Assembly (NCBI RefSeq): GCF_000423665.1
Contig: NZ_KE384069.1
Coordinates: 235,275-299,274 of the forward strand
Direction of reading: 5' to 3'
DNA: 64,000 nt
Source: Solirubrobacter soli DSM 22325
GTDB lineage: Bacteria > Actinomycetota > Thermoleophilia > Solirubrobacterales > Solirubrobacteraceae
Shown here: piece after piece, positions 10,902-19,573 of the stretch
How the letters are laid out: the number at the start of each line of letters is the position of its first letter
How positions within the stretch are numbered: the stretch's first letter is position 1
Notes under the pieces: model-generated
The model's input: only the letters and a program-made list of their open reading frames with translations
Databases searched by the model: none
Told to the model about the DNA's origin: nothing
Translations under genes and position numbers: made by a program

Positions 10902-11906
10902 GTGCTGACACCGCGACAGGCCCTTCTGCTCGGAAAGGTCGTCGACGGTTTCGCCCAGACCGGTCAGCCGGTCGGCTCGAAGACGCTCGCGGCCGACCCT
11001 GAGGTCACCGCGGGGCCGTCGACGATCCGCAACGAGCTCGCCGTGCTCGAGGAGCGCGGGCTGCTCGCGCACCCGCACACGTCGGCGGGGCGGGTGCCGA
11101 CGGACGCCGGCTACCGCTACTACGTCGACCGCCTGCTGCCGGAGCCGCGCTCGGGGGAGCTCCGGCTCTCGCTGGTGCGCCGCGAGGTCGACGAAGCGAT
11201 GCGGGTGACCACCGAGACGCTCTCCCAGGTCACGAACCTGCTGGCGATCGTCTCGGCGCCGCCGATCGGGACGACGACGATCCGCCACATCGAGGTCCTG
11301 CTGCTCCAGCCGCAGGTGCTGATGGTGGTCGTCATCACGTCCACCGGCGGCGTCTCCAAGAAAGTCTTTACGTTCGATTCACCGCTGGACAGCGGTTTGA
11401 CCGATTGGGCGGGCTCGTATCTGAACGAGCGGCTCGTGGGTATGGGGCTGGGCGCCCGGATGCTGCACTCAAAGCTCGCGGACCCGTCGCTGGGTGCGCG
11501 GGAACGGTCGTTCATCGAAGACCTGGCGCCCGTCTTCACCGAGCTGGTGGAGACCGCCGAGGACACGCTCTACGTCGACGGCGCGCACCGGCTGGTGTCG
11601 GAGTACCGGATCCAGGACCTCTCGCAGCTCAACGCGCTGATGGAGATGCTCGAGCGGCGGGTGTCGATGCTCGGCGTGCTCTCCGCCGCGCTCGACTCCC
11701 GCAGCTCCTACGTGCGCATCGGGGTCGAGAACCCGCAGCCGGCCCTGCAATCGTTGTCGCTGGTGGCCGCCAACTACGGCTTGCCGCAGCGCAATCTTGG
11801 AACCGTGTCGGTGATCGGGCCGACGCGGATGGACTATGCACGCGCGATCCGGTCGGTCCGTGAGGCCGCGTTCGAGCTGTCGCGCTTTATCGAGGAGCTC
11901 TACTAG
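10902..11906 (+). CDS. hrcA: Heat-inducible transcription repressor HrcA
   Basis: A 334-residue repressor of the heat-shock (CIRCE) regulon. The winged-helix N-terminus shows PVGSKTLA and GPSTIRNELAVLEERGLLAHPHTSAGRVPTD-type family sequence. The central GAF-like dimerization domain and the C-terminal NYGLPQRNLGTVSVIGPTRMDY region match HrcA. GTG start; the stop overlaps dnaJ by one base. No convincing CIRCE inverted repeat was found immediately upstream. Confidence 0.93.
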   Translation: MLTPRQALLLGKVVDGFAQTGQPVGSKTLAADPEVTAGPSTIRNELAVLEERGLLAHPHTSAGRVPTDAGYRYYVDRLLPEPRSGELRLSLVRREVDEAMRVTTETLSQVTNLLAIVSAPPIGTTTIRHIEVLLLQPQVLMVVVITSTGGVSKKVFTFDSPLDSGLTDWAGSYLNERLVGMGLGARMLHSKLADPSLGARERSFIEDLAPVFTELVETAEDTLYVDGAHRLVSEYRIQDLSQLNALMEMLERRVSMLGVLSAALDSRSSYVRIGVENPQPALQSLSLVAANYGLPQRNLGTVSVIGPTRMDYARAIRSVREAAFELSRFIEELY

Positions 11907-13039
11907 TGCCGCGGGATTACTACGAGGTATTGGGCGTCCCGCGGGATGCCGACGAGGCGACGATCAAGAAGTCGTTCCGGCGCCTGGCGCGGGAGCTGCA
12001 CCCGGACGTCAACGCGCACGATCCCGACGCCGAGGACAAGTTCAAGGAGGCCGCCGAGGCCTACGAGGTGTTGTCGGACGCCCAGCGGCGCCAGACCTAC
12101 GACGCCTACGGGCACGACGGGTTGAAGTCCGGCGGGTTCTCGCCCAACTTCGAGGGCTTCGGGTCGATCTCGGATCTGTTCAGCGCCTTCTTCGGCGCCG
12201 GCGGCGGGTTCGACACCGCGTTCGGCGGCTCGCGGGGGCGCGGCGGCGCGGTGCAGGGCGGGGACGTCGCGCTGGCCGTGGCGATCTCGCTGGGTGAGGC
12301 CGCCCGCGGCACCTCGGTCGAGGTCACCTACGACGCGACCACGCTCTGCGAGACCTGCCACGGCAACGGCGCCGAGCCGGGCACCCCGATCGTCACCTGC
12401 GACAAGTGCCGCGGCGCCGGCCAGATCCAGGCCGTCCAGCGCACCCGCTTCGGCCAGATGGTCCGCACCGCGCTGTGCGACAAGTGCGGTGGCGACGGCC
12501 GGATCGCCGAGACGCCCTGCCACACGTGCGACGGCCGCGGGATGGTCGCGACCCAGCGCCACGTCAAGGTCGACGTGCCGGCGGGGATCGAGGACGGCCA
12601 GCGCCTGCGGGTCACCGGCCGCGGCCACGCGGGCGAGCGCGGCGGCCCTGCGGGCGATCTCTACGTCGTCGTGCGGGTCAAGGAGGACGAGCGCTTCATC
12701 CGCGACCGCGAGGACCTCGTCACCGTCGTCGACGTCGCCGCACCGTTGGCGGCTCTGGGAACCAAGATCGACGTCCCGACCTTGGACGGCGACGTGCCGC
12801 TCGACATCCCCGCCGGCACCCAGCCCGGCGAGACGATCGTGATGAACGGCCGCGGCATGCCGCCGCTGGGACGCGGCCGCACGGGCGACCTGCGCGTCGT
12901 CATCAACGTCGTCATCCCGCGTCGGCTCACCCGCAAGCAGAAGGACCTCCTGCAGCAGTTCAACGAGTCCCTGACGATGGACAACCTGCGCGAGGACGAG
13001 GGCATGATCGCCAAGCTCAAGCGGGCGCTGGCAGGTTGA
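11906..13039 (+). CDS. dnaJ: Chaperone DnaJ
   Basis: A 377-residue type I DnaJ that stimulates DnaK ATPase. The J domain (DYYEVLGVPRDA, HPD at about residues 33-35) is followed by a G/F-rich linker, four zinc-finger repeats (CETCHGNG, CDKCRGAG, CDKCGGDG, CHTCDGRG) and the two-lobed substrate domain. GTG start overlapping the hrcA stop. The hrcA-dnaJ-prmA order is common in Gram-positive bacteria; grpE and dnaK are not in this window. Confidence 0.96.
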   Translation: MPRDYYEVLGVPRDADEATIKKSFRRLARELHPDVNAHDPDAEDKFKEAAEAYEVLSDAQRRQTYDAYGHDGLKSGGFSPNFEGFGSISDLFSAFFGAGGGFDTAFGGSRGRGGAVQGGDVALAVAISLGEAARGTSVEVTYDATTLCETCHGNGAEPGTPIVTCDKCRGAGQIQAVQRTRFGQMVRTALCDKCGGDGRIAETPCHTCDGRGMVATQRHVKVDVPAGIEDGQRLRVTGRGHAGERGGPAGDLYVVVRVKEDERFIRDREDLVTVVDVAAPLAALGTKIDVPTLDGDVPLDIPAGTQPGETIVMNGRGMPPLGRGRTGDLRVVINVVIPRRLTRKQKDLLQQFNESLTMDNLREDEGMIAKLKRALAG

Positions 13040-14019
13040 ACCGCCTCGGCATCCGGGTCCGCGCGGAGGATGCCGAGCTCGCCTTCGCGCGGCTCGAGCC
13101 CGTGCTCGCCGGCGGGGCGGAGGAGGTCGAGCTCGACGACCTCGTCGAGTTCGCGGTCTACGGCGACACGCTGCCGACCGACGAGGCCCTGCGCGCGCTG
13201 GCCGGCGACACCCTCGTCGACGTGGTCCGCTCCGAGGTGTCATCAGGCTGGGCCTCGGCCTGGCAATCGCATCTGACCCCGGTGGTCGCCGGCGGCTTCA
13301 CCGTCCGCCCACCCTGGCTGGACGGCGCGCTCGACGACCTCGTGATCGACCCGGGCCCGTCCTTCGGCGCCGCGTCGCACCCGACCACCCGCCTCTGCCT
13401 CGAGTTGCTGCGCGAGTCACCGCCCTCCGCTGTGGCCGACTGGGGCTGTGGGAGCGGCGTCCTCGCGATCGCGGCCGCCCGCCTGGGCTTCGCGCCGGTG
13501 TGCGCCGTCGAGCTCGACCCGGCCGCCGCCCACACCGCCCGCCGCAACGCGGCCCGCAACGCCGTCGACGTCGACGTGACCGCCGCCGACGTGACGACGT
13601 CGCCCCCGTGGGCGCCGACGATCACCGCCAACCTGACACTCCCACTCCTCGTCGCCACCGCCGCGTCACTGCGCGCCACCGCCTCTCCGCCCGCGGTCCC
13701 CGGCGCCGCCGCGCCGCGCGTCGCCGCGCCGCCCGCGGCCCCCGGCGCCTCCGCGTCGTCCGCGGCCCCCGGCGCCTCCGCGCCGCCCGCCGCCGCGCCG
13801 CCCGCGGCCCCCGGCGCCTCCGCGTCGCCCGTCGCCGCGGCGTCGCCCGCCGCCGCGTCGCCCACCGCGGCCGTGTCGCCCGGCCCCACGCGCCTCATCG
13901 CGTCCGGCTTCCTCGCCACGGCCGCCGACGAGGTCGTCGCCGCGTGGGGCCCGCTCGGCTTCACCGAGCGCGACCGGCGCACGCTCGACGGCTGGGCCGC
14001 CCTGGTGCTCGAGCGATGA
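13036..14019 (+). CDS. PrmA-like methyltransferase paralogue with Ala/Pro-rich insertion
   Basis: A 327-residue relative of ribosomal protein L11 methyltransferase, in tandem with a second copy. The SAM-binding motif DWGCGSGVLAIAA and the later ANLTLPLLV segment are intact. The substrate-side loop reads FGAASHPTT instead of the usual FGTGSHxTT. Between the ANL segment and the C-terminal strand lies a low-complexity insert of roughly 65 residues (about 215-280) made of PAAPGASAS-like repeats, coded by tandem copies of CCCGCGGCCCCCGGCGCC. The start is a TTG overlapping the dnaJ stop. It may be a diverged or decaying copy, or have a different substrate. Confidence 0.78.
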   Translation: MNRLGIRVRAEDAELAFARLEPVLAGGAEEVELDDLVEFAVYGDTLPTDEALRALAGDTLVDVVRSEVSSGWASAWQSHLTPVVAGGFTVRPPWLDGALDDLVIDPGPSFGAASHPTTRLCLELLRESPPSAVADWGCGSGVLAIAAARLGFAPVCAVELDPAAAHTARRNAARNAVDVDVTAADVTTSPPWAPTITANLTLPLLVATAASLRATASPPAVPGAAAPRVAAPPAAPGASASSAAPGASAPPAAAPPAAPGASASPVAAASPAAASPTAAVSPGPTRLIASGFLATAADEVVAAWGPLGFTERDRRTLDGWAALVLER

Positions 14020-14819
14020 TCCAGCTCACGATCCGCGTCAACCGCGAGGACGCCGGGCTCGTCGTCGCCGAGCTCGCCGCGGTCATGCCGGGCGGGTTCG
14101 AGGAGCGACAGGCCGGCGAAGCGATCGAGTACGTGCTCTACGGGGCGGCCGGCGAGCTGCCGGACGTCGGTGACGTGCGCGCGGCGGTCGGCGGGCGGCT
14201 GATCGAGGTCTCGACCACCGAGCTGCCCGACGACTGGGGCGAGGACTGGCGGTCCTTCCACAGGTCGTTGGATGTCGGTCCGCTGCGCATCCGCCCGCCG
14301 TGGGAGCCTGTCCGCGACGGTGCGCTCGACGTCGTCATCGACCCCGGCCAGGCGTTCGGCACGGGCTCGCACGCCACGACCCGCCTGACGCTCGAGCTGC
14401 TGGCGTCGCTGGAGCCGTCCGGCGCGCTCGCGGACTGGGGCTGCGGGAGCGGCATCCTCGCCATCGCCGCGGCGAAGCTCGGCTGGGCGCCGGTGCTCGC
14501 GTGCGACGTCGAGCCCGAGTCCGTCGCCGCCACGCTCGACGGCGCCGCGGCCAACGGCGTCACGCTCGAGGTCACCCGCTGCGACGTCCGCCAAGGCGGC
14601 CCGCCGGCACCCACCGTCCTCGCGAACCTCGTCCGCCCGCTGCTGCTCGACGTCGCCGCGAACCTCACGACCGTCCCCGACCGCCTGATCATCTCGGGCC
14701 TGGAGCGTGACGAGCCGGACGAGGTCGTCCCCGCGTTCGCCCGCCACGGACTGGTCGAGACCCGCCGTCGCACGGGCGACAACTGGTCCGCGATCGAGCT
14801 CATACACTCGCGGCCGTGA
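14016..14819 (+). CDS. prmA: Ribosomal protein L11 methyltransferase-like protein
   Basis: A 267-residue PrmA family protein, the more canonical of the tandem pair. It has FGTGSHATTRLTLELL, the SAM motif DWGCGSGILAIAAAKLG, the acidic residue in ACDVEPE and ANLVRPLL. It lacks the low-complexity insert of its neighbour. PrmA methylates L11 amino groups on the ribosome. Start ATG overlaps the previous stop (ATGA), and its own stop overlaps the next gene, so the row dnaJ-prmA-prmA-dehydratase is tightly coupled. Confidence 0.88.
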   Translation: MIQLTIRVNREDAGLVVAELAAVMPGGFEERQAGEAIEYVLYGAAGELPDVGDVRAAVGGRLIEVSTTELPDDWGEDWRSFHRSLDVGPLRIRPPWEPVRDGALDVVIDPGQAFGTGSHATTRLTLELLASLEPSGALADWGCGSGILAIAAAKLGWAPVLACDVEPESVAATLDGAAANGVTLEVTRCDVRQGGPPAPTVLANLVRPLLLDVAANLTTVPDRLIISGLERDEPDEVVPAFARHGLVETRRRTGDNWSAIELIHSRP

Positions 14820-15769
14820 TCACGTTCGACGACGTCCAGGCGGCGGCTCGGCGGCTCGACGGGGTCGCCCACCGCACGCCGGTGCTGACCGGCCGCCACC
14901 TCGACGAGGCGACCGGCGCGGCCCGCGTCCTGCTCAAGGCCGAGAACCTCCAGCGCGCGGGCGCGTTCAAGTTCCGCGGTGCGTACAACGCGGTCGCCTC
15001 GCTCTCGCCGTCCGAGCGTGCGCGGGGGGTCGCCACGGTGTCCTCCGGCAACCACGCGGGTGCGCTCGCGCTGGCCGCGCGGCTCCACGAGGTGCCGGCG
15101 GTGATCCTGATGCCCGACGACGCGCCCTCGGGGAAGCTCGCGGCCACCGCCGGCTACGGCGCCGAGATCGTGAGGTTCAACCGCTACGAGCAGGACCGCG
15201 AGGAGCTGCTGGCGGCTCTGGTCCAAGAGCGCGGGCTCGTCCCGGTCCATCCGTATGACGATGAGCGTGTGATGGCGGGCCAGGGCACCGCGGCGCTCGA
15301 GCTGCTCGAGGACGCGGGCCCGCTCGACCTGCTGCTCGTCTGCCTCGGTGGCGGCGGTCTGCTCGCGGGCTGCGCGATCACGATGAACGCGCTCTCGCCG
15401 CACACCCGCGTCGTGGGCGTCGAACCGGAGCAGGGCGACGACTTCGCCCGCTCGATGGCAGCGGGTGAGCGTGTCCGGATCGAGGTTCCGCGCACGATCG
15501 CCGACGGCCAGCAGCTCCCGCTCCCCGGCGAGCTCACGTTCCCGGTCATCCAACAGCTGGTGGACGAGGTCGTCACCGTCACCGATGAGCAGATCGTCGA
15601 CGCGATGCGCCTGCTCTTCGAGCGCACCAAGACCGTGACCGAACCGAGCGGCGCGTCCGCGTTCGCCGCGCTGCTGGCCGGCAAGGTCGACGCCGCCGGC
15701 CTCCGCGTCGGCGTGACGCTGTCGGGCGGGAACATCACCGCCGCCCGCTTCGCCGAGCTCGTGGGATGA
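14816..15769 (+). CDS. Threonine/serine dehydratase, PLP-dependent
   Basis: A 317-residue fold-type II PLP enzyme. The Schiff-base lysine is in AGAFKFRGAYNA. A serine-binding SSGNHAGALA loop and a phosphate-binding GGGGLLAG loop are present. It probably deaminates threonine to 2-oxobutanoate (catabolic or biosynthetic). It lacks the C-terminal ACT regulatory domain of long IlvA, so isoleucine feedback is not expected. Serine racemase-type activity is an alternative in this family. GTG start overlapping the prmA stop. Confidence 0.86.
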   Translation: MITFDDVQAAARRLDGVAHRTPVLTGRHLDEATGAARVLLKAENLQRAGAFKFRGAYNAVASLSPSERARGVATVSSGNHAGALALAARLHEVPAVILMPDDAPSGKLAATAGYGAEIVRFNRYEQDREELLAALVQERGLVPVHPYDDERVMAGQGTAALELLEDAGPLDLLLVCLGGGGLLAGCAITMNALSPHTRVVGVEPEQGDDFARSMAAGERVRIEVPRTIADGQQLPLPGELTFPVIQQLVDEVVTVTDEQIVDAMRLLFERTKTVTEPSGASAFAALLAGKVDAAGLRVGVTLSGGNITAARFAELVG

Positions 15770-15790
15770 CCCGGGGCCGCGGGGCGCCGA

Positions 15791-16020
15791 GGCGCGCGAG
15801 CGCCGCGCGGCCCGCGTGCGCCCGGCCGGCGCGCCACGCCGCGGTCCGTCCCACCCGGCGCGCGAGCGCCGCGCGGCCCGCGTGCGCCCGGCCGGCGCGC
15901 CACGCCGCGGTCCGTCCCACCCGGCGCGCGAGCGCCGCGCGGCCCGCGTGCGCCCGGCCAGCGAAACACGCCGCGGTCCGTCCCACTCGGCGCGCGAGCG
16001 CCGCGCCGCCCGTGCGCCTC
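15791..16020. repeat. GC-rich tandem repeat, 66-bp unit, about 3.5 copies
   Basis: Units begin at 15791, 15857, 15923 and 15989, exactly 66 bases apart. The first two units are identical, the third has a few changes and the fourth is cut short and diverged. Each contains GGCGCGCGAGCGCC and GCCGCGGTCCGTCCCACC. Because 66 is divisible by three, all frames stay open across it. It sits between the dehydratase stop and the transporter gene and is followed directly by a 47-bp palindrome. Replication slippage could change its copy number. Confidence 0.9.
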
Positions 16021-16035
16021 GCGGCCACTTCCCGC

Positions 16036-16082
16036 GCGAGTGTCGACGTTCTCGCGCACAGCTCGACGAACTCGACACTCGC
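16036..16082. repeat. 47-bp palindromic element, copy 1
   Basis: Outer arms GCGAGTGTCGA (16036-16046) and TCGACACTCGC (16072-16082) pair perfectly around a 25-base centre that also pairs in part. Its reverse complement aligns without gaps to the element at 62906-62952 with about 39 of 47 bases identical. It is placed next to a GC-rich array in both cases. Confidence 0.8.
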
Positions 16083-16133
16083 GAACAGTCAGCGCGCCGT
16101 GTCGGCGGCACGGCGCCGACGAAGGGCGCGGCC

Positions 16134-16961
16134 CTGACGCTCGCGGCGCTGGCAATCGTGCTCGGCGCGGCGGCGTTGCATGCTGGGTGGAACGCGCTGG
16201 TCGCCGACGCGCGCGACACCCACGCCACGACCGCGGTCGCGCTGCTGGTCGGGGCGGCGGTGTTCGCGATCCCCGCGGCGCTCACCTGGCGCGTCGACAG
16301 CGAGGCCTGGCCGTACATCGCCGCCTCCGCGGTGCTCGAGCTGGCGTATTTCGCGCTGCTCGCCGCGGTCTACACGCGGGCGGAGCTCTCGTTCGCCTAT
16401 CCGATCGCGCGCGGCTCGGCGCCCGTGCTCGTCCTGCTGATCAGCGTGATCGCCCTCGGGTCGGACGTCTCCGCCGCGGCGGCCGTCGGCGTGCTCGCGG
16501 TGACCGCGGGCGTGCTGCTCGTGCGCGGGATCGGACGCGACGCGGGCGACCTCGCCTCGCTGCTGCTCGCGCTCGCGGTCGGCGCGTGCATCGCGGGCTA
16601 CACGCTCGTCGACGACCACGGCGTCCGCCACGCGGCGACGCTCCCGTACTTCGAGCTGATCCTGCTCGGCTCGGCGATCCCGTACGCGGCGACGATCGCC
16701 GCCCGCCAGGGCACCGCCACCCTCAAGGCCGCCGCCGACTGGCGCGCCGCCGCCGCCGGCGTCGGCATGGTCACGGCCTACCTCCTCGTCCTCGCCGCCC
16801 TCGAGCGCGCCGAGGCCGCCCCGGTCGCCGCACTGCGCGAGACCAGCGTCGTCATGGCCGCGGCCTTCGCGGCGATCGCGGGCCACGAGAAGGTCCCACC
16901 CGCCCGCCTCCTCGGCGCCGTCCTCGTGATGGTTGGCGTCGCCGCCGTCGCCCTCGGCTAG
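16134..16961 (+). CDS. EamA-family (drug/metabolite) transporter
   Basis: An integral membrane protein of about 275 residues with roughly ten hydrophobic segments and two EamA repeats. It starts near ALTLAALAIVLGAAALHAGWNALV, a usual EamA opening. Exported or imported substrate unknown. The start is uncertain: no ATG lies near the first membrane segment; a CTG at 16134 and a GTG at 16158 are candidates. An in-frame GTG at 15816 would translate straight through the 66-bp repeat and palindrome. The upstream repeat may have displaced the original start region. Confidence 0.75.
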   Translation: MTLAALAIVLGAAALHAGWNALVADARDTHATTAVALLVGAAVFAIPAALTWRVDSEAWPYIAASAVLELAYFALLAAVYTRAELSFAYPIARGSAPVLVLLISVIALGSDVSAAAAVGVLAVTAGVLLVRGIGRDAGDLASLLLALAVGACIAGYTLVDDHGVRHAATLPYFELILLGSAIPYAATIAARQGTATLKAAADWRAAAAGVGMVTAYLLVLAALERAEAAPVAALRETSVVMAAAFAAIAGHEKVPPARLLGAVLVMVGVAAVALG

Positions 16962-16969
16962 CAGAAAGT

Positions 16970-16982
16970 TACACTCGGTGTA
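16970..16982. promoter_or_regulatory. Short palindrome after the EamA gene
   Basis: TACACTCGGTGTA is a perfect 5-bp inverted repeat with a 3-base centre, nine bases past the EamA stop. It could be a small operator or chance; no gene start follows it on either strand within 700 bases, so function is doubtful. Confidence 0.2.
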
Positions 16983-17027
16983 CCGCCAGATCCGGGTCAA
17001 ACCTCAGTTCGCGAGCCGACCGTTTAG

Positions 17028-17055
17028 ATAAAGGAGCCTGACCCCTTAGGTGGGG
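17028..17055. repeat. GGGTCAGACCC-type dispersed hairpin, copy 1 (diverged)
   Basis: ATAAAGGAGCCTGACCCCTT followed by AGGTGGGG matches the core and right arm of the elements at 36345, 37911 and 62469, with mismatches in the left arm. It lies between two convergent genes, just outside the stop of the reverse-strand gene at 17057. Confidence 0.6.
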
Positions 17056-17056
17056 T

Positions 17057-17749
17057 TTAGGTTTCTAGGCCGCGGACGAAGCGCCAGCGGCCGTCCTCGT
17101 GGGCGAGGGTCACGGTCCAGGTGGCTGGGGCGCGGGCGACGTAGCGGCCGGAAGGGGCGCGCATCGACAGGCGGTAGACGACCTGGGCGAGGGCGTGGCG
17201 GCCGGAGACGAAGATGCCGTCGAAGTCGAGGACGTTGACCTTCTGGGCGACCTCGGTGCGGCCGGCGTAGCGTTCCGCGAAGTCGCGCACGCCGTCGGCG
17301 CCGAGGGCGGCGAGGACGGGGGCGGAGTAGACCTCGGCGAGGGTCTTCGAGACCTCGGCGGGGGAGGCGCCGCCCTCGGCGGACGAGAGCCGGTTCAGCG
17401 CCGCGAAGTCGCGGCGGATGTCGCGCCGGACCGCGCGGAGCTCCGCGCGCGAGCCGACGTCGGCGAACGGGCGCACCGCCGCGGACTTCGCGTTCCCCGA
17501 GTCCCCGCCGCCGAGTTTGCTCGCGATCGACCGGATCGAGCCGAGCCCGGGAAGCGCGCCGCGTTGGGTCAAGAGCTGCGCAGGGTCGGGGCGGGCGGCG
17601 AGCAGCGTCTGGAACTGCTTCGGAACGGCCCTCGTGTCGACCGCCGGGGCCACGACGGCGCCATTCGCGGTGACGGCCGTGTCAGCCCGCTGCTTGACGA
17701 CGACGAACCCGACCGCGAGGACCGCCACCACGAGCGCCAACCTGACCAT
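17057..17749 (-). CDS. Membrane-anchored protein of unknown function
   Basis: I do not recognise this 230-residue protein. It begins MVRLALVVAVLAVGFVVVKQ, a single N-terminal membrane anchor or uncleaved signal, followed by a soluble extracytoplasmic domain. The C-terminal half (VNVLDFDGIFVSGRHALAQVVYRLSMRAPSGRYVARAPATWTVTLAHEDGRW, described here in parts: a beta-strand-rich region) resembles accessory proteins whose last domain is an NTF2-like fold, but this is weak. An upstream GTG at 17800 would add 17 residues without a hydrophobic lead, so the ATG at 17749 is preferred. Confidence 0.65.
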   Translation of the reverse strand: MVRLALVVAVLAVGFVVVKQRADTAVTANGAVVAPAVDTRAVPKQFQTLLAARPDPAQLLTQRGALPGLGSIRSIASKLGGGDSGNAKSAAVRPFADVGSRAELRAVRRDIRRDFAALNRLSSAEGGASPAEVSKTLAEVYSAPVLAALGADGVRDFAERYAGRTEVAQKVNVLDFDGIFVSGRHALAQVVYRLSMRAPSGRYVARAPATWTVTLAHEDGRWRFVRGLET

Positions 17750-17866
17750 GGCGTGACGGTAGTCCGGCGCACCCGCCGCGGCATGAGGCGGAAGGCCCAA
17801 ATGCCGCGTGGGCCCGGGCCTAAGCGGGGCCGGCGAGGCGGCGCGAGGGCCCCGTGGGGACGCGGG

Positions 17867-18124
17867 CTACCCAGGCGACGCGAGGCCCGCGGCGAGGAAG
17901 CGGTCGGACGTGCCGGCGCGGGTCTCGATCACCGAGCGGGCCCGGAGGCAGTTCTTCAACCGCCGGGGCGGGACGTTCGGGTCGACGCGAACGACGTGGC
18001 CCGCCTTGTCCAGCCAGATCAGGTCGAGTGGGAAGCGCATCGTGAAGGTGTGCACCGAGCGGCACCGGGGGATGTGCAGCGCGGTGGTCGAGGGCATGTC
18101 GTCGAGCTTCGCCAGGCCCTTCAT
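17867..18124 (-). CDS. DUF192 family protein
   Basis: The segment IPRCRSVHTFTMRFPLDLIW followed by LDKAGHVVRVDPNVPP is the hallmark of DUF192, a small beta-barrel-like domain of unknown function found secreted or next to pilus and secretion genes in many bacteria. From the ATG at 18124 it is 85 residues. The frame is open further upstream and reads DLPGGLRVAEAHSRAARMKG, which is the expected family N-terminus, so the true start is probably upstream at a CTG (about 18160) or another rare codon. Confidence 0.75.
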   Translation of the reverse strand: MKGLAKLDDMPSTTALHIPRCRSVHTFTMRFPLDLIWLDKAGHVVRVDPNVPPRRLKNCLRARSVIETRAGTSDRFLAAGLASPG

Positions 18125-18215
18125 GCGGGCGGCGCGGGAGTGCGCCTCCGCGACCCGCAGCCCACCCGGGAGGTCTCGGCCGGGCAGGCCGTCGAGACGC
18201 GGGCAGGGCTGCTGA

Positions 18216-19496
18216 TCAGCCGATGCAGAACTCGCAGGCAGGGCGCGGCTTGGACTGGGAAGAACCGGAGCTGCTCGGCGGCGTGTAGGTGTTGGCCGCC
18301 GGCGGCGTGTAGGTCGCGGTCGGGCCGGGCGTGGTCGTACGCGACGCGGCCTGCTCTCGCTTGCGAGCCGCGGCGCGCGCCTTGGCCTTCTTGATCGCCC
18401 GCTTCTCGGCGGCGACCGCGGCGGTCAGCGCTGCCTTGTGACGACGGTCGGCCGTCGCCCGCTCGCGCAGGAAGTCCGAACGGGCGGCCGCGGCGATGGC
18501 CGGGTCAGGCGTCGGCGTGGCGGTCGCGGTCGCCGCGACCGTGGCCGCGACGGTCGGCGCAGGCGTCGCGGTCGAACGCACCGGCTGCGGCGTCGCTGCC
18601 GGCTTCGAAGGCGTCTCCGACGACGACGACCCGCCGAGCAGCACCGTGCTGACGAGCACGACGAGCCCGATGCCGATCGCGGCGTACAGCGCCACGAGCA
18701 GGACGGGATGCACACGCCGTCCGCCCGGGCGCGGGGCGGCCTTAGAAAGACCAGGCGTGGCCGACGCGGCCGCGGACCGGCCGGAAGGCGCGGCGCCCCA
18801 CGTGCGCGTGATCGGCGAGCCCCACTCCTCGCTGTCGTCGACGGGCGCGGTCGCGCGGCCGAGCTCGGGGTCCGAGTCCGAGACCGCGGTGACCTCGCCG
18901 GCCGCTGCCGCAGCCGCTGCCGCAGCCGCGGATGCCGACGCGAAGGCGGGCGCGGAATCCGCGCCGACGGACGGCGGGTTCCCGCGCGACCAATCATGGC
19001 CGCCGAACGACCAGTCATCCGAAGCGGAGCTGTCGCCGTCCACGAAACCCGCTGGCTCGGCGGACGGCGCACGCTCGCCTTCCCACCCGAGACCGTCGTC
19101 GTCCTCGTCGACCCACTCGTCCTCGCGCTCGCGCCAGCGCTCGACGCTCGGCAGCTCGCGCACGTCGGGCTCCGACGAAGAAGCAGCAGCAGCATCCATG
19201 CCGGAAAGCGCGGACGAGCGCCACTCCTCCCACGCCTCACGGGCGCCCGGAGCAGCCTCAGACGAGGATGACGGCGACGACACGCCCTCCCAGCCCAGGT
19301 CGTCCTCCCACACATCTTCATCAGACGACGCGGGCGGCGCCCACGCCGCCGCGGAGGAAGCGGGAACGGCGGCCGCGGCGACGATCGGCGACGAGACACG
19401 CTTGATCCGGCGAGCCCCAGCCCTCCGGCGCTGGAGCCGCGGAATCGCGATCAGCGCAACCCCGACGATGGCGACAAGCAGAACTACGACTTCCAT
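18216..19496 (-). CDS. Acidic, low-complexity two-helix membrane protein, unknown
   Basis: A 426-residue protein I cannot assign. Residues 2-19 form a membrane helix followed by an Arg-rich stop-transfer (RLQRRRAGARRIKR). Residues 50-260 are acidic and rich in Ser, Ala, Glu and Trp. A second helix spans 263-288 (VHPVLLVALYAAIGIGLVVL). After it come a Pro/Thr-rich stretch, a basic helical region (about 340-382) and a Ser/Pro tail ending in CEFCIG. The terminal Cys-x-x-Cys is unusual and could bind metal or form a disulfide. Composition suggests a disordered envelope protein. It is next to the pilus locus on the same strand as the TadG-like gene. Confidence 0.6.
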   Translation of the reverse strand: MEVVVLLVAIVGVALIAIPRLQRRRAGARRIKRVSSPIVAAAAVPASSAAAWAPPASSDEDVWEDDLGWEGVSSPSSSSEAAPGAREAWEEWRSSALSGMDAAAASSSEPDVRELPSVERWREREDEWVDEDDDGLGWEGERAPSAEPAGFVDGDSSASDDWSFGGHDWSRGNPPSVGADSAPAFASASAAAAAAAAAAGEVTAVSDSDPELGRATAPVDDSEEWGSPITRTWGAAPSGRSAAASATPGLSKAAPRPGGRRVHPVLLVALYAAIGIGLVVLVSTVLLGGSSSSETPSKPAATPQPVRSTATPAPTVAATVAATATATPTPDPAIAAAARSDFLRERATADRRHKAALTAAVAAEKRAIKKAKARAAARKREQAASRTTTPGPTATYTPPAANTYTPPSSSGSSQSKPRPACEFCIG

Positions 19497-19573
19497 TTCG
19501 TCTTCCTACATAGTGCCAGCTGAGCCGGCATCCGAGTAGCTCCCGTCCGTATCCCTGGCTCTATTGTGGCCAT

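Noticed and set aside
10880..10902. Possible CIRCE element before hrcA
   Set aside because: TTAAACTC and GTGCTGA are vaguely similar but lack the required 9-base spacing and symmetry.
12406..13035. Upstream extension of the first prmA-like frame into dnaJ
   Set aside because: The extension is out-of-frame dnaJ sequence; the TTG at 13036, overlapping the dnaJ stop, gives the expected PrmA N-terminus.
15791..16020. CRISPR-like array
   Set aside because: Repeats are directly adjacent with no variable spacers, and no cas genes are present; it is a tandem repeat.
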